DNA of 64,000 bases from Bacteroidota bacterium. GTDB lineage: Bacteria; Bacteroidota; Bacteroidia; B-17B0; Aurantibacillaceae. Below the pieces are notes generated by a model, which was not told the origin of the DNA, did not search any database, and saw only the letters and a list, made by a program, of their open reading frames with translations. The stretch is taken from positions 1 to 64,000 of the forward strand of contig JAUXSA010000035.1 in assembly GCA_030681615.1 (NCBI GenBank). The letters run 5' to 3'. Every line of letters starts with the position of its first letter. The first letter of the stretch is position 1. Shown here piece after piece: positions 45,469 to 53,819 of the stretch. Position numbers and translations under genes: made by a program.

Positions 45469-46824
45469 ATGAAAAAAGTAGCAATATTATCCCTGGCCCT
45501 GCTGCCAATTTTTGGAGTAGCGCAAAAATCTAAAGTACAAACTGCATGGAGGTCGCTTAATGACTATGAAGCAACCGTAAAGGACGGAAAACCTGATGTT
45601 GTGTATTTAACTAAAGCTAAAGAAGCCATTGATCTTGCTTTGGCTAACGAAGAAACAAAGAACCAGGGAAAGACCCACGCTTATAAAGCCAGGATCAGTT
45701 ATGCATTTTACCAATATAGTTTGGCTCAGGAGTTAAAAAAACTGGAAGCTACCACACCTGACAAAAACGAAAGAGCTATGTTAGCATATGGTAACGCACC
45801 ATTAACTGATTTTGAACAGGCTAATGAAGAATTAAATAAGATCCAGGAGTTAGATCCAAAATTTATGGAAACCATAAAAGAAGGTTTAACCAAAGGTACT
45901 TCTATGTTAGGGGAAGACGATCTTAAATTTGCATTGGTGGCCCAGCAAATGAAAATGGAGTCGGGTAACATTGCCAGCGGAAAATACAAAGCAAAAAAGT
46001 ATGATGAAGCTGCCGATTATTTTTATAAAACAGGTTTTATGAATACAATGTTATATAAAGTAAAAGACACCTCTAATTTTTATAACGCCTGTGTTTCTGC
46101 TGCAAAAGCAAAGAATAATGCCAAGATCATTGAGTACAATAAAAAAATGATCGACGGAAAAATTGCTTCGTCATATAATTACGAATCGTTGTTTAACGCG
46201 CATATTGCAAAAGGAGATTCTACTACAGCGCTTGAGTATCTTAGAAAAGGAAGAGTTGCTTTTCCAAACGATATGGGGTTGTTGAATAATGAGACCAATC
46301 AATTCTTAGCAAGAGGTAAACAACAGGAAGCTTTGACCAATTTAAAAGCAGCCAGCGAAAAAGATCCGAATAATGCATTATTTTATTTAGTTGCCGGAAA
46401 TATTTATGATAACATGGCTAACCCAAAAGATAAAGCTTCAGGAAAAGATCTTGACAAACCTGCCAACTTTGACGAACTGTTTAAGAACGCAGAAGACAAT
46501 TATTCAAAGTCTATTGCATTAAAACCGGCAACCGAATTGCTTTATAATTCGCTTTACAATTTAGGAGCAATGTACAATAACTATGGTGGTTATTTACAAA
46601 CCAAAGCTTCTAACTTAACCATTGCCGAAGCTGCTAAAAAAGGTAAAGAAATGGAAGCAAAAAGCCAGGAATTTTACAAAAAGGCTATCCCGCATTTAGA
46701 GCAGGCCTTATCCGTTAAGCCTGATGACAGGGCAACCATGGGTGCTTTGCGTAAACTTTACCTTTTAACTGGTAACGAAGCAAAAGGAAAAGAAATGAAT
46801 GAAAAAATGAAGACCGCTAAATAG
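45469..46824 (+). CDS. secreted/periplasmic TPR protein
   Basis: 451 residues with signal peptide MKKVAILSLALLPIFGVAQ. The rest is helical with tetratricopeptide-type pairs (ALEYLRKGRVAFPNDMGLLNNE, ALTNLKAASEKDPNNALFYLVAGNIY, AIPHLEQALSVKPDDRATMGALRKLY). Probably a periplasmic scaffold; partner unknown. It follows gyrA by 68 bp on the same strand and ends in a clear terminator. Confidence 0.85.
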   Translation: MKKVAILSLALLPIFGVAQKSKVQTAWRSLNDYEATVKDGKPDVVYLTKAKEAIDLALANEETKNQGKTHAYKARISYAFYQYSLAQELKKLEATTPDKNERAMLAYGNAPLTDFEQANEELNKIQELDPKFMETIKEGLTKGTSMLGEDDLKFALVAQQMKMESGNIASGKYKAKKYDEAADYFYKTGFMNTMLYKVKDTSNFYNACVSAAKAKNNAKIIEYNKKMIDGKIASSYNYESLFNAHIAKGDSTTALEYLRKGRVAFPNDMGLLNNETNQFLARGKQQEALTNLKAASEKDPNNALFYLVAGNIYDNMANPKDKASGKDLDKPANFDELFKNAEDNYSKSIALKPATELLYNSLYNLGAMYNNYGGYLQTKASNLTIAEAAKKGKEMEAKSQEFYKKAIPHLEQALSVKPDDRATMGALRKLYLLTGNEAKGKEMNEKMKTAK

Positions 46825-46847
46825 AACTGTGAAAAAAAATTATAAAG

Positions 46848-46878
46848 ATCCTCCAAGGTTTTCCAAGGAGGATTTTTT
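46848..46878 (+). terminator. Rho-independent terminator of the TPR gene
   Basis: atcctcc / ggaggat stem of 7 bp with a 12-nt loop, followed by a T run, 23 bp after the stop codon. Confidence 0.8.
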
Positions 46879-46959
46879 ATTTACAGTATGACATTATTAG
46901 TTAAAAATTCTTAGTGTAACTCTGTGTTCTCCGTGTCTCTGTGCTTATGTTTTTGCCAA

Positions 46960-46992
46960 TTTGTCATTTTAAAGGCATTGGTATTATTTTTG
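46960..46992 (+). promoter_or_regulatory. Bacteroidota promoter (TTTG-N21-TATTTTTG) of htpG
   Basis: TTTG at 46960-46963 and TATTTTTG at 46985-46992 with a 21-bp spacer fit the phylum's consensus. The start codon of htpG follows 30 bp later. A partial copy of the dispersed repeat (tctgtgttctccgtgtctc, about 46920) lies just upstream. Confidence 0.65.
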
Positions 46993-47022
46993 CTAAACAA
47001 TTACAAATAAAATTATAGAAAG

Positions 47023-48936
47023 ATGAGTAAAACAACAACAACTACCGGAAAGATAAATGTTCAGACAGAAAACATTTTTCCCATCATTAAAAAGTTTCTT
47101 TACAGCGATAACGAGATATTTTTACGTGAGTTGGTAAGTAATGCCGTAGACGCTACCAAGAAGCTTAAAGCGCTTGCAAGCATGGGCGAAGTAAAAGGCG
47201 ACCTGGGCGATACAAAAATTGAAGTTGCTATTGACAAAAGCGCAAAGACCATTACCATAAAAGATAAAGGTATTGGTATGACCGCCGAAGAAATTGAAAA
47301 ATACATTGCGCAAATTGCCTTTAGCGGTGCTGAAGAATTTGTAAATAAATACAAAGATAAAGTAGATAAAAATGTTGTAATAGGTCATTTTGGCTTAGGT
47401 TTTTATTCTGCTTTTATGGTAGCAAAAAAAGTAGAGATATTTTCTTTGTCGCATAAAGAAGGTGCAAAAGCAGTTCGTTGGGAATGTGATGGCAGTCCGG
47501 AATATCAAATTGAAGAGATCGACTCAAAAACACAACGTGGAACGGATATTGTTTTACATATTGCCGATGATTGCGAAGAGTTTTTAGATGACCATAAAAT
47601 AGAAGGCTTACTTACAAAATACTGTAAATTTTTACCTGTAGAGATAAAATTTGGCACAAAAAAAGACAGGATAAAGCCTGAATTAAAAGAAGGCGAAAAA
47701 GAAGAGGATGTAAAAGATATTGAAGTTGTTGTAGATAATATCATTAATAATCCTGCACCAGCGTGGACAAAAAAACCTACCGAATTAAAAGAAGAAGATT
47801 ACAAAGCATTCTATCATGAATTGTATCCAATGCAATTTGAAGAGCCTTTATTTAATATTCATTTAAATGTAGATTATCCTTTTAACTTAACAGGGATATT
47901 ATATTTTCCTAAACTTTCTAATAAATTAGAAATGCCAAAGGACCGTATTCAACTTTATAGCAACCAGGTTTTTGTAACCGATAATGTAGAGAATATTGTT
48001 CCTGATTTTTTAACCTTATTACGTGGTGTTATTGATAGTCCGGATATTCCGTTAAACGTGAGTCGTAGCTATTTGCAAGCCGATGGTAATGTAAAAAAGA
48101 TCTCAAGCCATATTACAAAAAAAGTAGCCGATAAACTGGAAGAGATCTTTAAAAAAGAGCGTCCCGATTTTGAAAAGAAATGGGATGACATAAAAATATT
48201 TGTTCAATACGGCATGATCAGTGATGAGAAATTCTACGAGAAAGCCATCAAATTTGCTTTATTAAAAACAACCGAAAATAAATATTATACGTTTGAAGAA
48301 TTTGAAAATTTGGTAAAACCTGTTCAAACCAATAAAGAAAATAAATTAATTTATTTGTATGCTACGAATGTACAAGAACAACATGCATACATTGATGCTG
48401 CAAAGAGCAGGGGCTACGAAGTGTTGTTAATGGAAACTATGTTGGACCCACATTACATCAATCAACTGGAAAGTAAATTAAAAGATATTTCTTTTGTACG
48501 TGTAGATGCTGATACAATAGATAAATTAATTAAGAAGGATGATAATACGGTAAGTAAAATTACAGAAGAGCAACAAAAACAATTGCAACCCATTATTGAA
48601 AACACCGTTAGCAAAGAACAATTTCAGGTTACCTTCGAGAATTTAAGTGAGAAAGATGCACCAATGGTTATTACGCGCCCTGAGTTTATGCGCAGGATGA
48701 AAGATATGAACCAGATGGGTGGTGGCGCTATGGGTTTTTACGGTAATATGCCGGATATGTATAATTTGGTTGTTAACTCTAATCATCCTTTGATAACGAA
48801 GATCCTTGATGAAAAAAATGCAGAGAAACAAACAAGTCTTGCTAAACAGGCAACAGATCTAGCATTGTTATCTCAAGGATTATTAAAAGGCGAGAGTCTT
48901 ACTAATTTTATTAAAAGAAGTGTAGAGTTAATATAA
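47023..48936 (+). CDS. htpG: molecular chaperone HtpG (Hsp90)
   Basis: 637 residues. The N-terminal GHKL ATPase domain has FLRELVSNAVDATKK (catalytic Glu and Asn), IKDKGIGMT, and HFGLGFYSAFMVA. The middle domain has YPMQFEEPLFNIHLNVDYPFNLTGILYFP and NVSRSYLQ with the catalytic Arg region. The C-terminal dimerization part ends LTNFIKRSVELI. The charged linker around 215-235 (KEGEKEEDVKDIE) is short. It is a cytoplasmic ATP-dependent chaperone. It stands alone with its own promoter and terminator. Confidence 0.96.
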   Translation: MSKTTTTTGKINVQTENIFPIIKKFLYSDNEIFLRELVSNAVDATKKLKALASMGEVKGDLGDTKIEVAIDKSAKTITIKDKGIGMTAEEIEKYIAQIAFSGAEEFVNKYKDKVDKNVVIGHFGLGFYSAFMVAKKVEIFSLSHKEGAKAVRWECDGSPEYQIEEIDSKTQRGTDIVLHIADDCEEFLDDHKIEGLLTKYCKFLPVEIKFGTKKDRIKPELKEGEKEEDVKDIEVVVDNIINNPAPAWTKKPTELKEEDYKAFYHELYPMQFEEPLFNIHLNVDYPFNLTGILYFPKLSNKLEMPKDRIQLYSNQVFVTDNVENIVPDFLTLLRGVIDSPDIPLNVSRSYLQADGNVKKISSHITKKVADKLEEIFKKERPDFEKKWDDIKIFVQYGMISDEKFYEKAIKFALLKTTENKYYTFEEFENLVKPVQTNKENKLIYLYATNVQEQHAYIDAAKSRGYEVLLMETMLDPHYINQLESKLKDISFVRVDADTIDKLIKKDDNTVSKITEEQQKQLQPIIENTVSKEQFQVTFENLSEKDAPMVITRPEFMRRMKDMNQMGGGAMGFYGNMPDMYNLVVNSNHPLITKILDEKNAEKQTSLAKQATDLALLSQGLLKGESLTNFIKRSVELI

Positions 48937-48943
48937 TCGACTA

Positions 48944-48975
48944 ATTCCCCCTTGGAGAAGGGGGTAGGGGGATTG
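48944..48975. repeat. short G/C-rich inverted repeat
   Basis: attcccccttggagaagg / ggtagggggat contains cccc/gggg arms in an otherwise AT-rich gap behind htpG. It has the look of the short intergenic repeats common in this phylum. Confidence 0.45.
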
Positions 48976-48992
48976 ATCTAATCAAAAAATTT

Positions 48993-49024
48993 AAAGGTTA
49001 ATTGAGCGATCAGTTAACCTTTTT
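48993..49024 (+). terminator. Rho-independent terminator behind htpG
   Basis: aaaggttaa / ttaaccttt stem with an 11-nt loop followed by T residues. Confidence 0.8.
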
Positions 49025-49101
49025 TGTTTTGGATAACACACAGATATAAATTAATATTATTTAAATTAGCCATCTCATTGTTTCTTTAAATCGAACAAGT
49101 A

Positions 49102-49791
49102 ATGAAAAAAATATTATTGGCAGAAGACGAATCGAGTGTTGTTGATTTTATTAAAAAAGGATTGACAGAGGTTAATTACGAGGTTTCTGTTGCATTTGAT
49201 GGAGACGCCGCTATTAAAATGCTTACTGATTCTGCTTTTGACCTGGTTATATTAGATATAATGATGCCCGGTAAAAACGGTATTGAAGTGTGTAAAGAAC
49301 TGAGAGCAAAAAATATTATGGTTCCGGTACTTTTTTTAACCGCTTTAGGTACCGCAGAAAATATTGCAATGGGGCTTAATATCGGAGCAGATGATTATCT
49401 TATTAAGCCGTTTAAATTTATTGAACTTAATGCCAGGGTAAATGCTTTAATACGAAGAGGAATTCAAAAAGAGAATATTGTAAATGAAGATTATATTTAC
49501 TCATTATCCGATCTTGTTGTAAACGATGCCGCAAAAACTGTTGCAAGAAAGAATGTAAACATTTCATTAACAGCAACAGAATACAGGCTGCTTCTTGCAA
49601 TGATAAAAAATAAAGGCAGGGTATTATCGCGGATGGAGTTATTGGAAAGTGCCTGGGATATAAATTTTAATTTAGGTACCAATGTTGTAGACGTTTACAT
49701 TAATTATCTCCGCAAAAAAATAGACGCAGATTTTGAGAATAAATTGTTACATACCGTTGTAGGTATGGGCTATGTATTAAAAGAAAAATGA
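49102..49791 (+). CDS. OmpR/PhoB-family response regulator
   Basis: 229 residues. Receiver domain with acidic pair in LLAEDES, phospho-acceptor D52 in LVILDIMMPG, conserved Thr in LFLTALG and Lys in LIKPFKF. The winged-helix DNA-binding domain follows (LTATEYRLLLAMIKNKGRVLSRMELLESAW, NVVDVYINYLRKKID, TVVGMGYVLKE). It shares 4 bp with the kinase gene behind it, so the pair is translationally coupled. Candidate binding sites of the 11-bp direct-repeat type lie just after the kinase gene, in front of the USP-SulP genes. Confidence 0.95.
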   Translation: MKKILLAEDESSVVDFIKKGLTEVNYEVSVAFDGDAAIKMLTDSAFDLVILDIMMPGKNGIEVCKELRAKNIMVPVLFLTALGTAENIAMGLNIGADDYLIKPFKFIELNARVNALIRRGIQKENIVNEDYIYSLSDLVVNDAAKTVARKNVNISLTATEYRLLLAMIKNKGRVLSRMELLESAWDINFNLGTNVVDVYINYLRKKIDADFENKLLHTVVGMGYVLKEK

Positions 49792-51173
49792 TCACAAAGA
49801 TAAATACAAAAATAAAAGTGGCGCTGGTAGTAGGCCTTGTATTTATTACAATTATAATCCTATTTGGAGGCGCTATTTATTTTTTTCAGAATAAATTTTC
49901 GTTTGAAGATTTTTATAAACGTTTAGAAACCCGCGCCAGCATTTCCGCAAAATATAATCTTGAGCCCGATACACTTAATGCAGAGAGCTTAAAAGCAATT
50001 AGAAACGATCATTTAGATAAGCTTGAAAAAGAAAAAGAATATCTTATTGAAGTTTTGCCAGGTACAGAAATAAGTCAGGTGGGTAAAAAATATGATCTGC
50101 CGGAATATTTTTTAAATGATCTTATAAGTGTTGGCAGATCAAGGGCGAAAAATGGAAATACTTTTTTTGCCGGAATAAAACAGGTTATTGATAACAGAAC
50201 TTATCTTGTCATTGTTTCAGCAGAAAATTATTACGCTTCGCATCACTTAATGTTTTTAAGAAATATACTAATAATAAGTGTAGCACTCGTTATCTTAATA
50301 GTTGTTTCGCTTTCCGTTTATTTTTCGAGACATATTTTTGATCCTATAAAACAGATAACCGATAAAGTAAAACAAATAAGCACCGAGAATCTGCACTTAA
50401 GGTTAGATAAAAATAATAATAACAACGAAATAAGCGAGCTAATAAATACCTTTAACGATTTGCTTAGTCGTATAGAAACGGCCTTAGAAACCCAAAAGAA
50501 CTTTATCAGTAATGCCTCACACGAATTAGGAACACCACTTACTTCGATCATTGGTGAAGCTGATGTTTCGCTGCTAAAAGAAAGATCAATTACCGAGTAC
50601 CAGGATTCATTAAAAAATATACTTCAACAAGCTGATCGTTTAGATCAGATAACAAAATCATTGTTGTTTTTAGCGCAAACCGGTTATAAAGGTAAGGCAG
50701 ATTTTGTTGAAACACTTCGTATAGACGAGATCATTTGGGAAACCAAGCAAATTATTGATAAGTTAAATCCCGCAAATAAAATATTTGTAGATCTCAGCCT
50801 TCTTCCTGAAGATCCTAAAAAATTAAAGGTAAAAGGTAACCGTCAGCTTCTACAGCTTGCATTTGCAAACATTTTAAGCAATGCCTGTAAATATTCTAAT
50901 AATAAACCTGTTTCGGTTTATATAGCTTCAAGCCACGCGCTTGTTTTTTTAACTATAAAAGACCAGGGTATCGGTATTCCTGAAACGGAGCTGGGGTATA
51001 TATACGATCCATTCTTCCGGGCTTCTAATACTAAATTATTTGAAGGTTACGGTATTGGCCTTCCTTTGGCACGAAATGTAATAAACTTGCATAGAGGAGA
51101 GTTACTTGTTACTTCTGTTTTAAACGAAGGCACCACGGTGCAAATTAAACTACCTTTAATTTTTTTTAGGTAG
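49788..51173 (+). CDS. membrane sensor histidine kinase
   Basis: 461 residues. Membrane helices at about 12-32 and 157-180 flank a ~125-residue extracytoplasmic sensor region. A HAMP linker follows (FDPIKQITDKVKQIS), then the phospho-acceptor box with H245 (NASHELGTPLTSII), and the ATPase with N (LANILSNACKYSNN), GIGIPETE and the YGIGLPLARNVI box. All catalytic residues are present. It pairs with the regulator encoded immediately before it. The signal is unknown; the neighbouring permease suggests an anion-related cue. Confidence 0.95.
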   Translation: MITKINTKIKVALVVGLVFITIIILFGGAIYFFQNKFSFEDFYKRLETRASISAKYNLEPDTLNAESLKAIRNDHLDKLEKEKEYLIEVLPGTEISQVGKKYDLPEYFLNDLISVGRSRAKNGNTFFAGIKQVIDNRTYLVIVSAENYYASHHLMFLRNILIISVALVILIVVSLSVYFSRHIFDPIKQITDKVKQISTENLHLRLDKNNNNNEISELINTFNDLLSRIETALETQKNFISNASHELGTPLTSIIGEADVSLLKERSITEYQDSLKNILQQADRLDQITKSLLFLAQTGYKGKADFVETLRIDEIIWETKQIIDKLNPANKIFVDLSLLPEDPKKLKVKGNRQLLQLAFANILSNACKYSNNKPVSVYIASSHALVFLTIKDQGIGIPETELGYIYDPFFRASNTKLFEGYGIGLPLARNVINLHRGELLVTSVLNEGTTVQIKLPLIFFR

Positions 51174-51174
51174 A

Positions 51175-51207
51175 TTCTAATCTGTTTCTAATCTATTTCT
51201 TATTTAG
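51175..51207 (+). promoter_or_regulatory. three 11-bp direct repeats, candidate response-regulator site
   Basis: TTCTAATCTgt (51175), TTCTAATCTat (51186) and TTCTtATtTag (51197) follow each other at exactly 11-bp intervals, right after the kinase stop codon. OmpR/PhoB regulators bind such head-to-tail repeats of about 10-11 bp. The array ends 18 bp before a -7 box. Confidence 0.6.
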
Positions 51208-51232
51208 CATTAATAATGCTTCAATATGTTTG
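51206..51232 (+). promoter_or_regulatory. dyad and -7 box TATGTTTG of the USP-SulP operon
   Basis: A 15-bp dyad agcatta-a-taatgct (51206-51220) is followed by TATGTTTG (51225-51232), 20 bp before the ATG at 51252. No TTTG at the usual -33 position is evident, as expected of an activator-dependent promoter. Confidence 0.55.
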
Positions 51233-51251
51233 CCCCATAATAAAATAAATT

Positions 51252-51728
51252 ATGGTAAAAAACATTTTGGTACCTATTGATTTTCGTGTAGCCTCTCTTA
51301 ATACATTAAAACTTGCCCTGGATTATTGCAAGGATCAAAAGGTAAATGCAGTGCTTATTTATGCTCAGCATTTAGATGATTCCATTACTGAGCTCATGTT
51401 TTATTCTCCCGGTAAAATAATAAGGTCGTTACGCTCGCCAGAGTTTAATCATGCGCTTGAAATTATAAAGAACCGTTTTGAAGGGCTTTTGGGAGATATA
51501 AGAATAGAGTTGTTTCATGGTAATAATAAAAATTTCTTAAATAATTTTTTATCTGCCCAGAAGATCGAAGAGATATTTATACCAAAAACCTATGAGCTTA
51601 ATATAACAAAACGCGCGTTTGATCCAATACCTATAATTAAAAAAGCAAATATTAGAGTGGTTCAATTAGAGTGGAATATTAGTTACAATAAAACTGAACA
51701 AGAACAATTAACAGCACTTTTCAATTAA
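51252..51728 (+). CDS. universal stress protein-like protein
   Basis: 158 residues. The N-terminal KNILVPIDFRVASLNTLKLALDYCKDQKVNAVLIYA is the beta-alpha-beta start of the Usp fold with the Asp of the nucleotide site. The usual C-terminal ATP-binding G-2x-G-9x-G motif is not present, so it is probably a non-ATP-binding member. It precedes the SulP gene by 6 bp and is certainly co-transcribed with it. A regulatory role toward the permease can be guessed but not shown. Confidence 0.75.
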   Translation: MVKNILVPIDFRVASLNTLKLALDYCKDQKVNAVLIYAQHLDDSITELMFYSPGKIIRSLRSPEFNHALEIIKNRFEGLLGDIRIELFHGNNKNFLNNFLSAQKIEEIFIPKTYELNITKRAFDPIPIIKKANIRVVQLEWNISYNKTEQEQLTALFN

Positions 51729-51734
51729 AAAAAT

Positions 51735-53126
51735 ATGAATAATAGTAACACTAAATTTCCGAAAACACCATTAAACAGATTAAAGTTATTCTTTACTTTT
51801 TTCGATTCCCGGTGGGAAGATCTTACAAAAGAAAACTGGGTAAAAGTTGTTTTTAAAGATTTAAGTGCAGGTCTTATAGTAGCCATGACAGCAATACCAA
51901 TGGCAATGGGTTTTGCAATCGCAATGGGAATGCGACCTGAACATGGTATAATTGCAGGTGCATTAGCCTGTATTATAGGACGTACTTTTGGCGGATCAAA
52001 ATACCAGGTGTATGGTCCAACAGCAGCATTTATACCTGTAATAGCAGCCTTATTTACAAAGTATGGCCCTGCATCGGGTGGCGATTTTGAAACAGCACAT
52101 GGATTTTTGATATTTGTTTCAATTATTTCAGGTATCGTTCTTATTATTATGGGATTGTTTGGGTTTGGCAGATTTGCTAAATATGTGCCTAATTCAATTA
52201 TAGTTGGTTTTACTGTTGGTATTGCGGTTGCGATTATGTTAACTAATGTTGAAGATATACTTGGTATCGAATCATTCTCTGATTTTATAGGACAGGATGA
52301 AGACATTAAAGGTGGTTTACTTCATAATATAAATGCCGCGTTTGGCAATCTTGATAAAATTAATGTTTGGTCAATATTTTTAGGAGTGTTAACCTTTGTA
52401 TTAGCAAAAGTATTGTTGCGTATTTCAATTTTTTTGCCGGGCCCTGTAATAGCAATGGCTGTAGCAACAGTTCTTTCATCTACGCTTTTAGCAGGTAAAG
52501 GAATAATTCTTGTAAAAGATCTTTATGGCGCCATCCCAAACAATTTTTTTGTTTTTACGGCTCCTACATTGCCGGCTTTAAGTACGAGTGTAATAATTGA
52601 TATTTTTTATTTTGTTGGTGCAATTGTATTTGTTTCGGGCGTAGAAAGTATCTTATGCTCAACCATGGCAGATAAGCTGGCAAATAATAAAGGAACACCT
52701 TTTAACCCTGATAAAGAATTTTTTGGACAGGGGATGGTACAGATATTCACACCGCTGGTTCAGGGTTTTCCATGTACCGGCGCCTTAGCACGTACAGCAA
52801 CGAGTATAAAAGCCGGAGCAACAACGCCTTTAGCCGGGTATTTTAAAGCAATACTAAAATTATCAATGGCCTATTACCTTGCACAGTATTTAGAATTAAT
52901 ACCTATGGCTTGCATCGGAGGAATTTTAGTTTGGGTTGCAAGTAACATGATAAAACCCTCTGAAGTAAAAGAAATAAAGCATAAAGGTAGATTTGAGCTT
53001 TTTATGATGATATACACAGCTGTAATGGTACCATTAACTGATTTTCTTATTGGTGTATTATCAGCGTTGATAATTTATTTTGTAGTGAATTTCTTTTTTA
53101 AAAGAAGAGATAGAGCAACAGCATAA
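51735..53126 (+). CDS. SulP-family anion permease without STAS domain
   Basis: 463 residues, about 12-14 membrane helices. The family signature lies in AGLIVAMTAIPMAMGFAIAMG and in the KYQVYGPTAAFIPV stretch; GFPCTGALARTATSIKAGATTPLAG is the conserved second repeat motif. Members carry sulfate, bicarbonate, dicarboxylates or other anions, often with Na+. The protein ends after the last helices (FKRRDRATA), so the cytoplasmic STAS domain usual in SulP proteins is missing. The substrate is not decidable. Confidence 0.9.
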   Translation: MNNSNTKFPKTPLNRLKLFFTFFDSRWEDLTKENWVKVVFKDLSAGLIVAMTAIPMAMGFAIAMGMRPEHGIIAGALACIIGRTFGGSKYQVYGPTAAFIPVIAALFTKYGPASGGDFETAHGFLIFVSIISGIVLIIMGLFGFGRFAKYVPNSIIVGFTVGIAVAIMLTNVEDILGIESFSDFIGQDEDIKGGLLHNINAAFGNLDKINVWSIFLGVLTFVLAKVLLRISIFLPGPVIAMAVATVLSSTLLAGKGIILVKDLYGAIPNNFFVFTAPTLPALSTSVIIDIFYFVGAIVFVSGVESILCSTMADKLANNKGTPFNPDKEFFGQGMVQIFTPLVQGFPCTGALARTATSIKAGATTPLAGYFKAILKLSMAYYLAQYLELIPMACIGGILVWVASNMIKPSEVKEIKHKGRFELFMMIYTAVMVPLTDFLIGVLSALIIYFVVNFFFKRRDRATA

Positions 53127-53133
53127 CTAAAGG

Positions 53134-53181
53134 AAAGTAGATATTTGAGTTGGGTAAAGTAAAGTAGAGTAAAGTAAAGTG
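53134..53181. repeat. short taaag tandem repeat
   Basis: gtaaagtaaagtagagtaaagtaaagt, a 5-bp-type repeat between the convergent SulP and amidase genes. It may vary in length between strains. Confidence 0.5.
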
Positions 53182-53196
53182 TGAGTGGATGCAGTG

Positions 53197-53817
53197 TTAC
53201 ATTAAAACCGTAATACTGCATTTTTGTTTTGTTGCAAAGATCTCTTCCGGGGTTAAATGTTTAGTTGAAACAGCTGTATTAAAATCTATATTAATGCAGT
53301 TATAGCAATGTTGTACAAAAGCCGAGCAAAAAAGAGAATTTTCCTGAGCTAATAAATTCTCGGTGCTGCGGTTCTTTCCTGTTAGCGAAAATAAAACACC
53401 AAATATTTCGCGGATGCTGTACTCGGTTCTTATTGCCACTAAATTTAAGGCTTCGGCTATTACTTTATTTGTATCTTCTTTGCTTAAATTAAAATCAAGA
53501 ATAGCAATGTGAGAGAAGAGGGCCTTATCAAAATATTTATCGGCGCGGTTTTCCTGAACACCAACGCGCATTTGTTTTTTATAAAACTCCAGGTCAGATT
53601 CAATTACCCACCATTTTTTATCCTGCCTTATTTCATTAAATATAAAAGCGTGTGACCATAAACTTTCTTTACCATTCGATGTGATTTTTTTCTGGTATTT
53701 TTTTATTGATTTATCTATAAAGTGAGTGCCGCCAACTAAACCTACACAACCTTGTTTAGCATACTTCTCAATAAATTCCTGGTTGGATAGACCTTTTATT
53801 TCGGTTATGGAATTCAC
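53197..53817 (-). CDS. YiiX-like permuted papain-type amidase/peptidase
   Basis: 206 residues, no clear signal peptide. The circularly permuted NlpC/P60-type triad is visible: H56 in LWSHAFIF, acidic E73 in VIESD, and nucleophile C164 in FCSAFVQHC. GCVGLVGG near the N terminus may form the oxyanion-side loop. Relatives (YiiX/YebB, DUF830) are predicted cysteine amidases or acyltransferases of unknown substrate. It begins 2 bp after the stop of the giant TPR/PD40 gene on the same strand, so the two proteins may act together. Confidence 0.75.
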   Translation of the reverse strand: MNSITEIKGLSNQEFIEKYAKQGCVGLVGGTHFIDKSIKKYQKKITSNGKESLWSHAFIFNEIRQDKKWWVIESDLEFYKKQMRVGVQENRADKYFDKALFSHIAILDFNLSKEDTNKVIAEALNLVAIRTEYSIREIFGVLFSLTGKNRSTENLLAQENSLFCSAFVQHCYNCINIDFNTAVSTKHLTPEEIFATKQKCSITVLM

Positions 53818-53819
53818 TC

